A program made the position numbers and the translations under genes. Positions 1-7,375 of a DNA stretch of 49,258 bases are shown here, piece by piece. Position 1 is the stretch's first letter, and each line of letters begins with the position of its first letter. Under the pieces are notes generated by a model. The model was not told the DNA's origin, searched no databases, and was given only the letters and a program-made list of their open reading frames with translations. The stretch spans positions 1-49,258 of the IMG/VR virus record IMGVR_UViG_3300045996_001332; one strand, written 5' to 3'. The DNA is from a virus.

Positions 1-127
1 AGCAGCAGATGCGGGAGTGGTTCGGCCGCGTCCCGAAGTACCTGATCACCCTGGACGCCAGCTACTGCGCCCAGTGCAGCGACACCGACTTCTGCGCGCT
101 GGTGGAGCACGAGATGTTCCACATCGG
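1..127. repeat. Terminal direct repeat, left copy (assembly overlap of a circular genome)
   Basis: Bases 1-127 are identical to 49132-49258. The metallopeptidase reading frame that starts at 48837 continues in phase into this copy. An odd-length overlap of 127 bases, falling inside a gene, is typical of a de Bruijn assembler with k=127 closing a circular or circularly permuted molecule. It is more likely an assembly overlap than a biological terminal repeat. The non-redundant genome length is 49,131 bp. Confidence 0.93.
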
Positions 128-356
128 CCACAAGCGGGACGCTTTCGGCGCGCCGGCGTTCACCCAGGAGGGTGGCCCGAAGCTGTTCATCCGCGGGCAC
201 GACGTCGAGGAGTTCGTGGGCGTGGTCCAGCGCTACGGCGTGGGCCCGGAAGATGGCGCCGTCGCCGCGCTGGTGCGGGCTGCCAACCAGCCGCCGCAGG
301 TCCACCGGGCCAACATCGCGGGCGCGTGCGGCACCTGCATGCTGAAAGTGGCTTGA
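3..356 (+). CDS. Putative phage metallopeptidase, C-terminal part (gene split by the window ends)
   Basis: This is the C-terminal part of a protein whose start is at 48837 at the other end of the window; the first full codon here is at position 3. It contains the zinc-protease signature HEMFH (HExxH) within LVEHEMFHIGHKRD, about 35 residues into this part. The family resembles the 'putative phage metallopeptidase' domain found next to terminase genes. Two CxxC-like cysteine pairs (CAQC and, near the C-terminus, CGTC) could bind a second metal. It lies just upstream of TerS, so it should be expressed late with packaging genes. Its substrate is unknown; a role in virion maturation or host-protein cleavage is inference. 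Confidence 0.8.
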   Translation, partial: QQMREWFGRVPKYLITLDASYCAQCSDTDFCALVEHEMFHIGHKRDAFGAPAFTQEGGPKLFIRGHDVEEFVGVVQRYGVGPEDGAVAALVRAANQPPQVHRANIAGACGTCMLKVA

Positions 357-371
357 CCCGGAATTGACGCA

Positions 372-839
372 ATGGCAACCCTAAAAGACGAAGTAAAACT
401 GGCCATCGTGCAGGCGCTGGCGTGCTACGACACCCCCTCGCAGGTGGCCGAGCTCGTCAAGCTGGAGTTCGGCATCACGATGCCGCGCCAGCAGGTTGCG
501 CTGTACGACCCCACGAAACCGGCGGGGAAGCGCCTGAGCCTGAAACTGGCCGACCTGTTCCACGAAACGCGCAAGGCCTTCCTGAAGGACACGGCCAGCA
601 TCCCGGTCGCCCAGCAGGCATACCGGCTGCGGGTGATCCAGAAGGAGGTGGAGCGGGCCCAGAGCCGCGGCAACACCGCCATGGTGGCCCAGCTCCTCGA
701 GCAGGCCGCCAAGGAAAGCGGCGGCGCCTTCACCAACCGGCGCGAGCTGACCGGCGCCGGCGGCGGCCCGATCGCGCAGCACAACGTCACGCCCGAAGAA
801 CTCGCCGCGGCGGTGCGCAGTGTCCGCCAGGAGTTTTGA
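372..839 (+). CDS. terS: Terminase small subunit (DUF2280 family)
   Basis: The 155-residue protein is highly charged. Its N-terminal segment (about residues 5-50) resembles a helix-turn-helix (SQVAELVKLEFGITMPRQQV) and is followed by long helices (KEVERAQSRGNTAMVAQLLEQ inside the centre), as in DUF2280 proteins. It would recognise phage DNA and hand it to the large subunit for packaging. The gene starts 15 bases after the metallopeptidase stop, and the terminase large subunit begins inside its 3' end, so the two are translationally coupled. The assignment rests on sequence style and strict position before TerL. Confidence 0.85.
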   Translation: MATLKDEVKLAIVQALACYDTPSQVAELVKLEFGITMPRQQVALYDPTKPAGKRLSLKLADLFHETRKAFLKDTASIPVAQQAYRLRVIQKEVERAQSRGNTAMVAQLLEQAAKESGGAFTNRRELTGAGGGPIAQHNVTPEELAAAVRSVRQEF

Positions 840-2238
840 CCCGGCGCAGCGACTGGCTGCCATCGGCTGGGCCCGCGAGGACCTCTACGAGTTCTCCCGG
901 TGGATGTTCCTGCAGCGCAAGGGCTTCCGCTGGCAGCGCGCGCGGCACCATGCCATCGTCTGCGAAGCCCTCATGCGGGTCTACCGCGGCGACTGCAAGC
1001 GCCTGATCATCAACATCCCGCCCCGGTATTCGAAGACTGAGCTGGCGGTGGTGAACTTCATCGCCTGGTGCTTCGGCAAGGTGCCGGACGCCGAATTCAT
1101 CCACGCCAGCTATTCCGGGGCGCTGGCCGTGAACAACAGCACCCAGGTGCGCGGGCTGGTCCAGCACGAGGCCTACACCGAGATCTTCCCGGCGCTGCAG
1201 CTGGCCAGCGACGCGCAGCACCACTGGAAGACCACTGTCGGCGGCGTGATGTACGCCACCGGTACCGGCGGCACGATCACCGGCTTCGGCGCCGGCAAGC
1301 ACCGGGACGGGTTCGGCGGCGCCATCATCATCGATGACCCGCACAAGGCCGACGAGGCGCGCTCCGACGTCATCCGCCAGAGCGTGATCGACTGGTTCCA
1401 GAATACGCTGGAGAGCCGGAAGAACAGCCCGGACACGCCCATCATTGTGATCATGCAGCGCCTGCACGAGGCCGACTTGGCCGGCTGGCTGCTGGGCGAC
1501 CGCGGCAAGGACGGCACCGGGCCCGCGGTGGCGGGCGGCAACGGCGAGGTGTGGGAGAACGTCTGCCTGCCGGTGTGGAACGAGGATGGCACTCCCCTGT
1601 GGCCGGAGAAGCACGACGCCGACACCCTGCGGAGGATGGAGAAGGCGGCCCCCTACGTGTTCGCCGGCCAGTACCGGCAGCGGCCGGCGCCGCCGGAGGG
1701 CGGGGTGATCAAGCCGGACATGCTGCAGGAGGTGGACGCGATTCCGGCCAACGTGGTGGAGTGGTGCCGCGGCTGGGACCTGGGCGCGTCAGCCTCTGGC
1801 GACTTCACCGCCGGCGGGAGGGTTGGGCGCCTGGCCGACGGCCGCTACATCATCGCGGGCATGGTGCGCGAGCAGTTCGAGACCAACCAGCGCGACGCGC
1901 TGATCCTGACCACCGCGAAGAACGACGGGCGCATGCTGAAGCAGTCGCTGCCGCAGGATCCGGGTCAGGCCGGGAAGTCTCAGGTGCTCGCGTTCGCCAA
2001 GCTGCTGGCCGGGCACAACGTGCACTTCAGCCCGGAATCGGGAGACAAGGTCACCCGCGCGACGCCGCTGGCCAGCCAGATCAACGCGGGGAACGTGCTG
2101 ATCCTGAAGGGTGGGTGGAACGAAGCGTTCAAAGAGGAGTGCCGGATGTTCCCGAACGGTACCTATGACGATCAGGTCGACGCGGCGTCCCGCGCCTTCA
2201 ACGGGCTGCTGCACCCGGCGGCGGGCATCTTCACCTGA
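820..2238 (+). CDS. terL: Terminase large subunit, ATPase and nuclease
   Basis: The packaging motor protein has 472 residues, normal for the family. The start is GTG at 820, overlapping terS by 20 bases. The ATPase domain shows a Walker A-like IPPRYSKTE near residues 66-74 and a Walker B AIIIDDP near 168-174. The RNase H-like nuclease domain shows GWDLGAS with Asp320 and a C-terminal YDDQVDA with acidic residues at about 450-454. It cuts concatemers and drives DNA into the prohead through the portal. Packaging mode (cos or headful) cannot be read from the motifs. The portal gene follows, but a reverse-strand gene (2250-3044) is inserted between them. Confidence 0.95.
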   Translation: MSARSFDPAQRLAAIGWAREDLYEFSRWMFLQRKGFRWQRARHHAIVCEALMRVYRGDCKRLIINIPPRYSKTELAVVNFIAWCFGKVPDAEFIHASYSGALAVNNSTQVRGLVQHEAYTEIFPALQLASDAQHHWKTTVGGVMYATGTGGTITGFGAGKHRDGFGGAIIIDDPHKADEARSDVIRQSVIDWFQNTLESRKNSPDTPIIVIMQRLHEADLAGWLLGDRGKDGTGPAVAGGNGEVWENVCLPVWNEDGTPLWPEKHDADTLRRMEKAAPYVFAGQYRQRPAPPEGGVIKPDMLQEVDAIPANVVEWCRGWDLGASASGDFTAGGRVGRLADGRYIIAGMVREQFETNQRDALILTTAKNDGRMLKQSLPQDPGQAGKSQVLAFAKLLAGHNVHFSPESGDKVTRATPLASQINAGNVLILKGGWNEAFKEECRMFPNGTYDDQVDAASRAFNGLLHPAAGIFT

Positions 2239-2249
2239 CCCACACCACC

Positions 2250-3044
2250 TCAGGGCGGGAACTTGCGTTGGCCAGGCACGAAGATCCGCCTCAACTCCCC
2301 GCCCACCCGTGGGTATCGGGAGTTCATGAATGCGAGGAGCGACGGGTCGATTCGCGGCGAGTCGAACCTGACGTAAACGGAGCTGATCCCCTTGGACTCC
2401 TCGGAATAGACCGTGTGGAACAGCAGCAGTGCACCGAAGCTCGTGGCATTCATCGCGTCCGATAGGTAAGCGGACAAGTCGCTTTTGTCTTCGACCCGCC
2501 CGTGGCTCACCATGGCTGCCATGACGCTGGTGATTTCCATGGCAAGGATGGTGGTAGGCGTTGCGTAACGAAGGGCGCTTTTCTCGCGGACTTTGGCCTC
2601 GATCCGGGCCCGGTAGTCACGCTCGGCGCGATTGGTGTTCGGCCACACGCTACCGCACTCGGCGAAGAGAGTTCCTTGTTCGATTGAAAAATCCGGCCGC
2701 TCCTGCAGCTCGAAGGGTACGCTCGCGCGAGCGAAGGACGATGCGAGCCGCGCTTCCATTCTCAGGCCGAAGTAATTGTCGGCCTGGCCGCATTGGTACA
2801 TCCGAGATTTAAGGCCCGCGAACACTTCCGGGCGTCTAGCACGCACGTCCGCCAAGTGCTTTACGAAGAACCCGAACTGCATCAGCTCGCCCATTGCGAG
2901 GGGGGCGTCGCGGTTTCGTGCGTGGTCGCGCACGATCTCGGCGGGGTCAATGGCTTCTCCCGCCGGCGGGACCATCTGACGGTATTGCGCATTGACCTCT
3001 AAAAAGAACTCGGCGCCTGGATCCGGTGTGCTCACGGGAAGCAT
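2250..3044 (-). CDS. Hypothetical protein, reverse-strand moron between terL and portal
   Basis: This 264-residue protein lies on the opposite strand between two late genes, the usual place for a moron with its own promoter. The DNA is visibly less GC-rich than both flanks. The centre (about residues 85-155) has a helix with RMEARLASSFARA, then PFELQERPDFSIEQ, then TLFAECGS. This layout recalls PD-(D/E)XK nuclease-like proteins, where a PD and an ExK follow a basic helix. Here the position of the expected Lys is Gly, so catalysis is doubtful. There is no signal peptide or membrane segment. A role in lysogenic conversion or exclusion is inference; the family is not recognised. Confidence 0.75.
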   Translation of the reverse strand: MLPVSTPDPGAEFFLEVNAQYRQMVPPAGEAIDPAEIVRDHARNRDAPLAMGELMQFGFFVKHLADVRARRPEVFAGLKSRMYQCGQADNYFGLRMEARLASSFARASVPFELQERPDFSIEQGTLFAECGSVWPNTNRAERDYRARIEAKVREKSALRYATPTTILAMEITSVMAAMVSHGRVEDKSDLSAYLSDAMNATSFGALLLFHTVYSEESKGISSVYVRFDSPRIDPSLLAFMNSRYPRVGGELRRIFVPGQRKFPP

Positions 3045-3079
3045 CCTAAACCCACGAGGTGACCTTGCTTTCCTGCGCG

Positions 3080-3090
3080 CTCCCTAGCAT
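3080..3090 (+). promoter_or_regulatory. Late motif CTCCCTAGCAT, copy 1 (before portal)
   Basis: Exact copy of the 11-bp motif. TAGCAT (3085-3090) fits a -10 hexamer. The portal ATG begins 6 nt later at 3097, which would make the mRNA leaderless. No Shine-Dalgarno sequence lies before this ATG and no convincing -35 box is visible. Confidence 0.65.
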
Positions 3091-3096
3091 GGGTCC

Positions 3097-4497
3097 ATGA
3101 CCGTCCTCGTCAACACGACCGACTACGAGATCCGCCGGGCCCGTGAGGAGCTGGCCGGCTCGATGGGCTCTCTGGATGCCAAGCGCCCCACGGCCTGGTG
3201 CCAGTACGGCTACCCGACCGAGGTCACCTTCCAGCATCTGCTCACCGCGTACGAGCGTGGCGGGCCTGGCCACGGCGCTGTGCACCGGATCCTGGACAAG
3301 TGCTGGCAGGCGCTGCCCCGCATCAAGCAGCCGGAGAAGGACGACGAGACGCCGTGGGAGAAGAAGGTCTCCACGCTGATGAAGGCCATCGGCGCGTGGG
3401 CCAAGCTGCGCGACTTCGACCGCCGCAACATGGTCGGCCGGTATGCGGGCCTCATCTACCGCGTGGGCGACGGCAAGACGCTGGACCAGCCTCTGGATCG
3501 CGCCCAGCGCCTGGTGGACATCGTCCCGGTCTACGAAGACCAGCTGAAGGTGACAGCCTGGAACGGCGACATCAACAGCGAGGGCTATGGCCAGCCCACC
3601 ATGTTCCAGTACCGCCGGCGCCGCCCAGGCGCGACGGACACGCAGGGCCAGCCCGACGAGTGGGCGAACGTCCATCCCTCCCGCGTGCAGATCCTGGCCG
3701 AGGGCAGCGTCGGCGACTTCTTCGACGGCGTGCCGCTGCTGAAGGCGGGCTTCAACCAGCTGGTGGACCTGGAGAAGATCAGCGGCGGCTCGGCGGAGAG
3801 CTACCTGAAGAACAGCGCACGCACGGTGGTGTTCGAATACGACCCTCAGGCGTCGGTGCAGACCATCGGCGAGCAGAACAGCGACGGCACGACCAAGACT
3901 GTCCGCGAAGTGCACGAGGAGCAGACCCGCGCCCTCAACCGGAATCAGGATTCCAGCATCGTCATGCAGGGCGGCAAGGCCAACACCCTGCAGACCCAGC
4001 AGAGCGACCCGGGCCCGGCCTTCGAGGTGGCGGCGAACCTGTTCGCGGCCAGCGTGCAGATCCCGTTCACCATCCTCTTCGGGCAGCAGACCGGCCGGCT
4101 GGCCAGCGATGAAGACAAGGCCGACATGGTCGCGCGCTGCGTCTCGCGCCAGGCCAACGACCTGACGCCGATGCTGGCCCAGTTCATCACCCGCATGCAG
4201 GCGGCCGGGATCATCGAAGAGGGCGAGTTCGAGATCGAGTGGCCGCCGCTGGATGCACCGAGCGACGAGCAGAAGTACGGCCTGCTGGACAAGCTGACCT
4301 CTGCAATGGAGCGCACCTTCCGCGCCGGCCTCACCGAGCCGCTGTTCGACGCGAACGAGCTGCGCGCCGTCGCGGGATTCGAGCCGCGCGCGGACGATGG
4401 CATGCCGCAGGAGGGCGACGATCCGGAAGACGAGGATCCGGGGGCGGACCCCAACGACCCGAAGAAGAAGCCGAAGCCGGGCCGTGCCAAGCCGTAA
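3097..4497 (+). CDS. Portal protein (DUF1073-like)
   Basis: The 466-residue protein matches the DUF1073-type portal family in length and style: a central NVHPSRVQILAEG strand, a QQTGRLASDEDKADM segment in the stem or crown region and an acidic, Pro-rich C-terminus (DDPEDEDPGADPNDPKKK). Twelve copies would form the ring at the unique capsid vertex through which DNA passes. The ATG at 3097 lacks a ribosome-binding site and follows the late motif by 6 nt. The 3' end overlaps the Mu F-like gene. In Pfam, DUF1073 is linked to Acb1-like anti-CBASS proteins, but position between TerL and the F-like protein argues for a portal. Confidence 0.9.
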   Translation: MTVLVNTTDYEIRRAREELAGSMGSLDAKRPTAWCQYGYPTEVTFQHLLTAYERGGPGHGAVHRILDKCWQALPRIKQPEKDDETPWEKKVSTLMKAIGAWAKLRDFDRRNMVGRYAGLIYRVGDGKTLDQPLDRAQRLVDIVPVYEDQLKVTAWNGDINSEGYGQPTMFQYRRRRPGATDTQGQPDEWANVHPSRVQILAEGSVGDFFDGVPLLKAGFNQLVDLEKISGGSAESYLKNSARTVVFEYDPQASVQTIGEQNSDGTTKTVREVHEEQTRALNRNQDSSIVMQGGKANTLQTQQSDPGPAFEVAANLFAASVQIPFTILFGQQTGRLASDEDKADMVARCVSRQANDLTPMLAQFITRMQAAGIIEEGEFEIEWPPLDAPSDEQKYGLLDKLTSAMERTFRAGLTEPLFDANELRAVAGFEPRADDGMPQEGDDPEDEDPGADPNDPKKKPKPGRAKP

Positions 4498-5398
4498 CCC
4501 GATCGTCTCGGGGAACATCAAGGACCGCACCGGAGCCGCGGGCATCCTGCGTCGCGCCGGCGCCGAGATCCGCAAGCGCTGGGCGGGCCTGCAGCTGGAG
4601 GTGCTCGCCGCCTTCGACCGCATCCCCACCTACGCCCTGAATGAAGCCGAGGTCCTGTACGGCCTGACCCCTCAGCAGATGGAAGCCCTGTCGCTCGAGC
4701 TGCGCGCTGCGCTTGAGCGCTGGATCGCGAACGAACGAGATCCGGCGCACGTTGCCTGGTGGGGCGGCTACGTGAAGGAAGCCAGCCAGCTCGGCGCCGC
4801 GCAGTCCGTTGCGAATCTGACACAGCTCTCCGAGGTCTATGCGGCCAGCCGCGCGCTGGAGCAGGTGATCTACAGCACGCCTTACAAGAACCGGCTGGCG
4901 ATGGCTCAGATCAAGTCCATGGACCACTGGACGGGCCTGTCCGCCACGCTGCGCGGCGAGCTGTCGCAGATCATCGGCCGGGCCGTGGTCGACGGGAAGA
5001 ACCCCAAGGCTGTGCGCACGGAGATCGCGGAACGGCTCGGGGTGAGCAAAGCGAAAGCGCTGCAGTACGCCCAGACGGACATCACCGACACCCTGCGCCA
5101 GGCGCGCATCGCGGAGTCGGAATACGCGATGGAGGAACTGGGCATCGGCATCGGGCTGCTGTGGACCTCGGCGCTGATCCCCACCACCCGCTCCTGGCAC
5201 GCCAGCCGCAACGGCAAGGTCTACACGCAGGACGAGGTGCGCTCCTTCTACGCAAGCGGGGGCAACCGGTACAACTGCCGCTGCGCCGTCACCGAGGCTC
5301 TCCTGGACGACGAGGGGAAGCCGATCCTGACGAAGCGCCTGCAGTCGGCCATGGCCAATGAGCGCAAGGCTTGGCAGAGCGTGCACGACCAGAGCTAG
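4484..5398 (+). CDS. Phage head morphogenesis protein (Mu F / SPP1 gp7-like)
   Basis: The protein has 304 residues from GTG 4484, which overlaps the portal stop at 4497. An upstream ATG at 4397 gives a 29-residue Arg-rich extension that is read out of frame from the portal tail and is unlikely. The C-terminal part carries the family hallmark: SWHASRNGKVYTQDEV, then SFYASGGNRYNCRC, with the NCRC motif near the end. The N-terminal half is helical (SVANLTQLSEVYAASRALEQ). Such minor head proteins bind the portal and are injected or help capsid assembly. No ADP-ribosyltransferase or toxin domain is seen after the F domain. Confidence 0.88.
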   Translation: MPSRNPIVSGNIKDRTGAAGILRRAGAEIRKRWAGLQLEVLAAFDRIPTYALNEAEVLYGLTPQQMEALSLELRAALERWIANERDPAHVAWWGGYVKEASQLGAAQSVANLTQLSEVYAASRALEQVIYSTPYKNRLAMAQIKSMDHWTGLSATLRGELSQIIGRAVVDGKNPKAVRTEIAERLGVSKAKALQYAQTDITDTLRQARIAESEYAMEELGIGIGLLWTSALIPTTRSWHASRNGKVYTQDEVRSFYASGGNRYNCRCAVTEALLDDEGKPILTKRLQSAMANERKAWQSVHDQS

Positions 5399-5574
5399 AG
5401 ATTCTCCGGCGCGTCGCCGGCCTGCCGCTTCGCTTCTGCGAGAAGCCGCTCCATCTCCTGTTTCGCCTTGAACTCGGCTTCCTTGCGCAGGTAGAGCCCC
5501 ATGGTCTTCACCGTCGGATCGTTGTGGTCGATCCGCTTCGGGTCGAGCGGCGGCTCGGGAGGGATGTCCGGCAT
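5395..5574 (-). CDS. Small hypothetical protein, reverse strand
   Basis: A 59-residue frame from ATG 5574 fills the gap between the Mu F-like gene and the protease gene on the opposite strand. The sequence is hydrophilic: a Pro-rich N-terminus (MPDIPPEPPLDPKR) and a helical C-terminus (LRKEAEFKAKQEMERLLAEA). A longer frame starts at 5673, but that part antisenses the protease start. The ribosome-binding site is weak. The gene would sit antisense to late transcription, so it is either a small moron or a chance frame. No family is recognised. Confidence 0.45.
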   Translation of the reverse strand: MPDIPPEPPLDPKRIDHNDPTVKTMGLYLRKEAEFKAKQEMERLLAEAKRQAGDAPENL

Positions 5575-5599
5575 GGGGTGGGATGGTACTCCGGAGCCT

Positions 5600-5610
5600 C
5601 TCCCTAGCAT
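5600..5610 (+). promoter_or_regulatory. Late motif CTCCCTAGCAT, copy 2 (before protease)
   Basis: Exact copy of the 11-bp motif. TAGCAT (5605-5610) is followed after 7 nt by ATG 5618 of the prohead protease. There is no Shine-Dalgarno sequence between motif and start, so a leaderless transcript is expected. Confidence 0.65.
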
Positions 5611-5617
5611 TTGCCGC

Positions 5618-6913
5618 ATGAGCACCAAACGCGTCAACATCGTCACGGCGGTCAACGCCGCGAACGTGTCCAAAGCCGACGGCCGCTACACCGTGAAGGA
5701 CGTGGTGCACGCGATCGACGGCATCGTGCTGAACAGCCGGCTCTACACCGGCGAAGAGCTGGTGAAGTCGGTGGCGGGGCTCGAGGGCCGCCCGGCGCCG
5801 GCGGGCCACCCCAAGGATTCGAAGGGCCGCCACATCAGCGCCAGCAACGGCGAGGCGCTGTCCGCCGCCTGGATCGGCGCCTACTGCGTCAACTCCCGCT
5901 ACGAAGGCGGCCGGGCCCTGTGCGACATCGTGATCAACGAGGCGCAGGCCAAGGCGATGCCCGCAGGCGCCAAGGTGCTGGAGCGGCTGGATGCGGCTAT
6001 CGAGGGCACGAACACCGATCCCATCGGCGTGAGCTCCGGCCTGATGCTGCAGGAGGTCGCGGCCAACGGCGAGAGCCGCGGCAAGAAGTACAGCTGCATC
6101 GCCACGAACATGCAGTTCGACCACTTGGCCATCCTGCTGAATGAAGCCCCCGCCGGCACGCCGGAAGAGGGCATCGGCATGTTCGTGAACGCCGCTGGCG
6201 ACGAGGCTCCCGTCGAGCGCGCCGTCCTGACGCAGCAGCCCGAGGACAAGCGCTACGCCGGCCTCACCGGCTGGATTCGCAAGCTCCTGGGCAATGGCTC
6301 CGAGCTGTCCTTCGACCAGATCACCGATGGCCTGCGCGCCCTGATCCCCGATGACGCATGGCCGCGCGAGGTGTTCGAACGCTACTTCGTGTGGGCCGAC
6401 TACAAGGCCGACAAGCTGTTTCGGCAGGACTACTCCATCGCTTCGGACGGCTCCCTAGCATTGACGAGTCAGCCCGTCGAAGTGCGTCGGGAAGTCACCT
6501 ACGAACCGGTTTCCACCACCAACGAAAGGGCAGATGCCGTGAAAGACAAGATCCTCGCCGCGCTCAACGCCGCCGGCATCAAGACGGAGGGACTGGACGA
6601 AGCCCAGCTCCTGACCGCCTACAACGCGCTGGTGGTCAAGCCGGTGCAGGACCAGCTGGTCGCCGCGAACTCCAAGATCGCGGGCTTCGAAGCCGACCGC
6701 ACCGCCGCGCAGAACGCCGAGCGCGACGCGCTGGCGACTGAACTGGCCGTGAACAGCACCCTGACGGTCGAAGACCTGAAGCTGTTCCCCATCGAGCGCC
6801 TCAAGGAGCTCAAGGCCAACGCCAAGGCCGCCCCCGTCGTGGTGGGCAAGCCGGGCGAGCAGAAGTCGGAATTCGCCGGCTACTCGATCAACGCAACCCT
6901 GGAGGCCAAGTAA
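5618..6913 (+). CDS. Prohead maturation protease with C-terminal scaffold (DUF2213-like)
   Basis: The protein has 431 residues from ATG 5618, chosen because it follows the late motif by 7 nt; a longer frame from 5501 overlaps the reverse-strand gene. The N-terminal 200 residues resemble DUF2213 / U35-type prohead proteases, with a GHP motif at residues 63-65 (PAPAGHPKDS) and a strand-rich core ending KYSCIATNMQFDHLAIL. The last 125 residues are helical and charged, like a scaffold (QLVAANSKIAGFEADRTAAQ). Processing of the scaffold and capsid during maturation is inferred from family and position. An internal late motif (6451-6461) and GTG 6539 point to separate production of the scaffold part. 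Confidence 0.85.
   Translation: MSTKRVNIVTAVNAANVSKADGRYTVKDVVHAIDGIVLNSRLYTGEELVKSVAGLEGRPAPAGHPKDSKGRHISASNGEALSAAWIGAYCVNSRYEGGRALCDIVINEAQAKAMPAGAKVLERLDAAIEGTNTDPIGVSSGLMLQEVAANGESRGKKYSCIATNMQFDHLAILLNEAPAGTPEEGIGMFVNAAGDEAPVERAVLTQQPEDKRYAGLTGWIRKLLGNGSELSFDQITDGLRALIPDDAWPREVFERYFVWADYKADKLFRQDYSIASDGSLALTSQPVEVRREVTYEPVSTTNERADAVKDKILAALNAAGIKTEGLDEAQLLTAYNALVVKPVQDQLVAANSKIAGFEADRTAAQNAERDALATELAVNSTLTVEDLKLFPIERLKELKANAKAAPVVVGKPGEQKSEFAGYSINATLEAK
6451..6461 (+). promoter_or_regulatory. Late motif CTCCCTAGCAT, copy 3 (inside the protease gene)
   Basis: Exact copy lying in frame inside the protease coding sequence, where it encodes Ser-Leu-Ala. No start codon lies 6-7 nt downstream. 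The next plausible start is GTG 6539, preceded by AAAGGG at 6525-6530. A copy without an adjacent ATG suggests that the motif is a promoter and not a translation signal. It would boost scaffold, decoration and capsid transcripts. Confidence 0.55.
6539..6913 (+). CDS. Nested scaffold protein (internal start in protease gene)
   Basis: GTG 6539 is in phase with the protease frame and is preceded by GAAAGGG 8 nt upstream. It would give a 124-residue protein starting MKDKILAALNAAG, helical and charged throughout, with a C-terminal NATLEAK. This copies the lambda C/Nu3 arrangement, in which the scaffold is the C-terminal part of the protease read from an inner start. The upstream copy of the late motif at 6451 supports separate expression. 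No direct proof of the inner start is possible from sequence alone. Confidence 0.55.
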   Translation: MKDKILAALNAAGIKTEGLDEAQLLTAYNALVVKPVQDQLVAANSKIAGFEADRTAAQNAERDALATELAVNSTLTVEDLKLFPIERLKELKANAKAAPVVVGKPGEQKSEFAGYSINATLEAK

Positions 6914-6916
6914 ATC

Positions 6917-7366
6917 ATGGCGAAGCGTGTCTACCTCGGCCCTTCCGGCCGCCAACCGGTCACCGTCTCCGACAAGACGGTGGCCGGCGCCTACCTGCCC
7001 GCGACCTTCGTCACCGAAGGCGCGTCCACGCTGACCCAAGCCACGGCACCCACGGGCCTGCTGCGCCTGCTGGCCAACCGTGACTTCTACAGCGAAGGCC
7101 ACTTCACCACCACGGATCCGCTGCTGACCGCGTACGCCTCCGGCGACACGGGCGTGGCCTACGTGCTGGAGACCGGCCAGGAATACCAGGCGGCTGCCGC
7201 GGCTGCCACCTACACCTACGCGCAGGAGCTGACCGTCGGCGCCGCCGGCCGCCTCGTCGCTGCCGCCAGCACCAACGTGGTCGTCGGGTTCGCGAAGGAA
7301 GCCGGTGCCAAGTCCGCGGGCGACATGCTCGCGTTCGAAGTCGCCCGCCCGTACGTCAAGGATTAA
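6917..7366 (+). CDS. Head decoration (capsid cement) protein candidate
   Basis: The 149-residue protein is rich in Ala, Thr, Gly and Val and strand-forming, with FTTTDPLLTAYASGDTGVAY in its first half and AGDMLAFEVARPYVKD at the end. Its place between scaffold and major capsid is where lambda-like phages encode the decoration protein that binds the outer capsid surface. A GGAGG lies 11 nt before the ATG, inside the end of the protease gene, so it is translationally linked to it. The assignment is by position and composition. Confidence 0.7.
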   Translation: MAKRVYLGPSGRQPVTVSDKTVAGAYLPATFVTEGASTLTQATAPTGLLRLLANRDFYSEGHFTTTDPLLTAYASGDTGVAYVLETGQEYQAAAAAATYTYAQELTVGAAGRLVAAASTNVVVGFAKEAGAKSAGDMLAFEVARPYVKD

Positions 7367-7375
7367 GGAGGCCAC

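Noticed and set aside
3097-4497. Portal as an Acb1-type anti-CBASS protein
   Set aside because: The DUF1073 name overlap is a database matter; size and place between TerL and the Mu F-like gene fit a portal.
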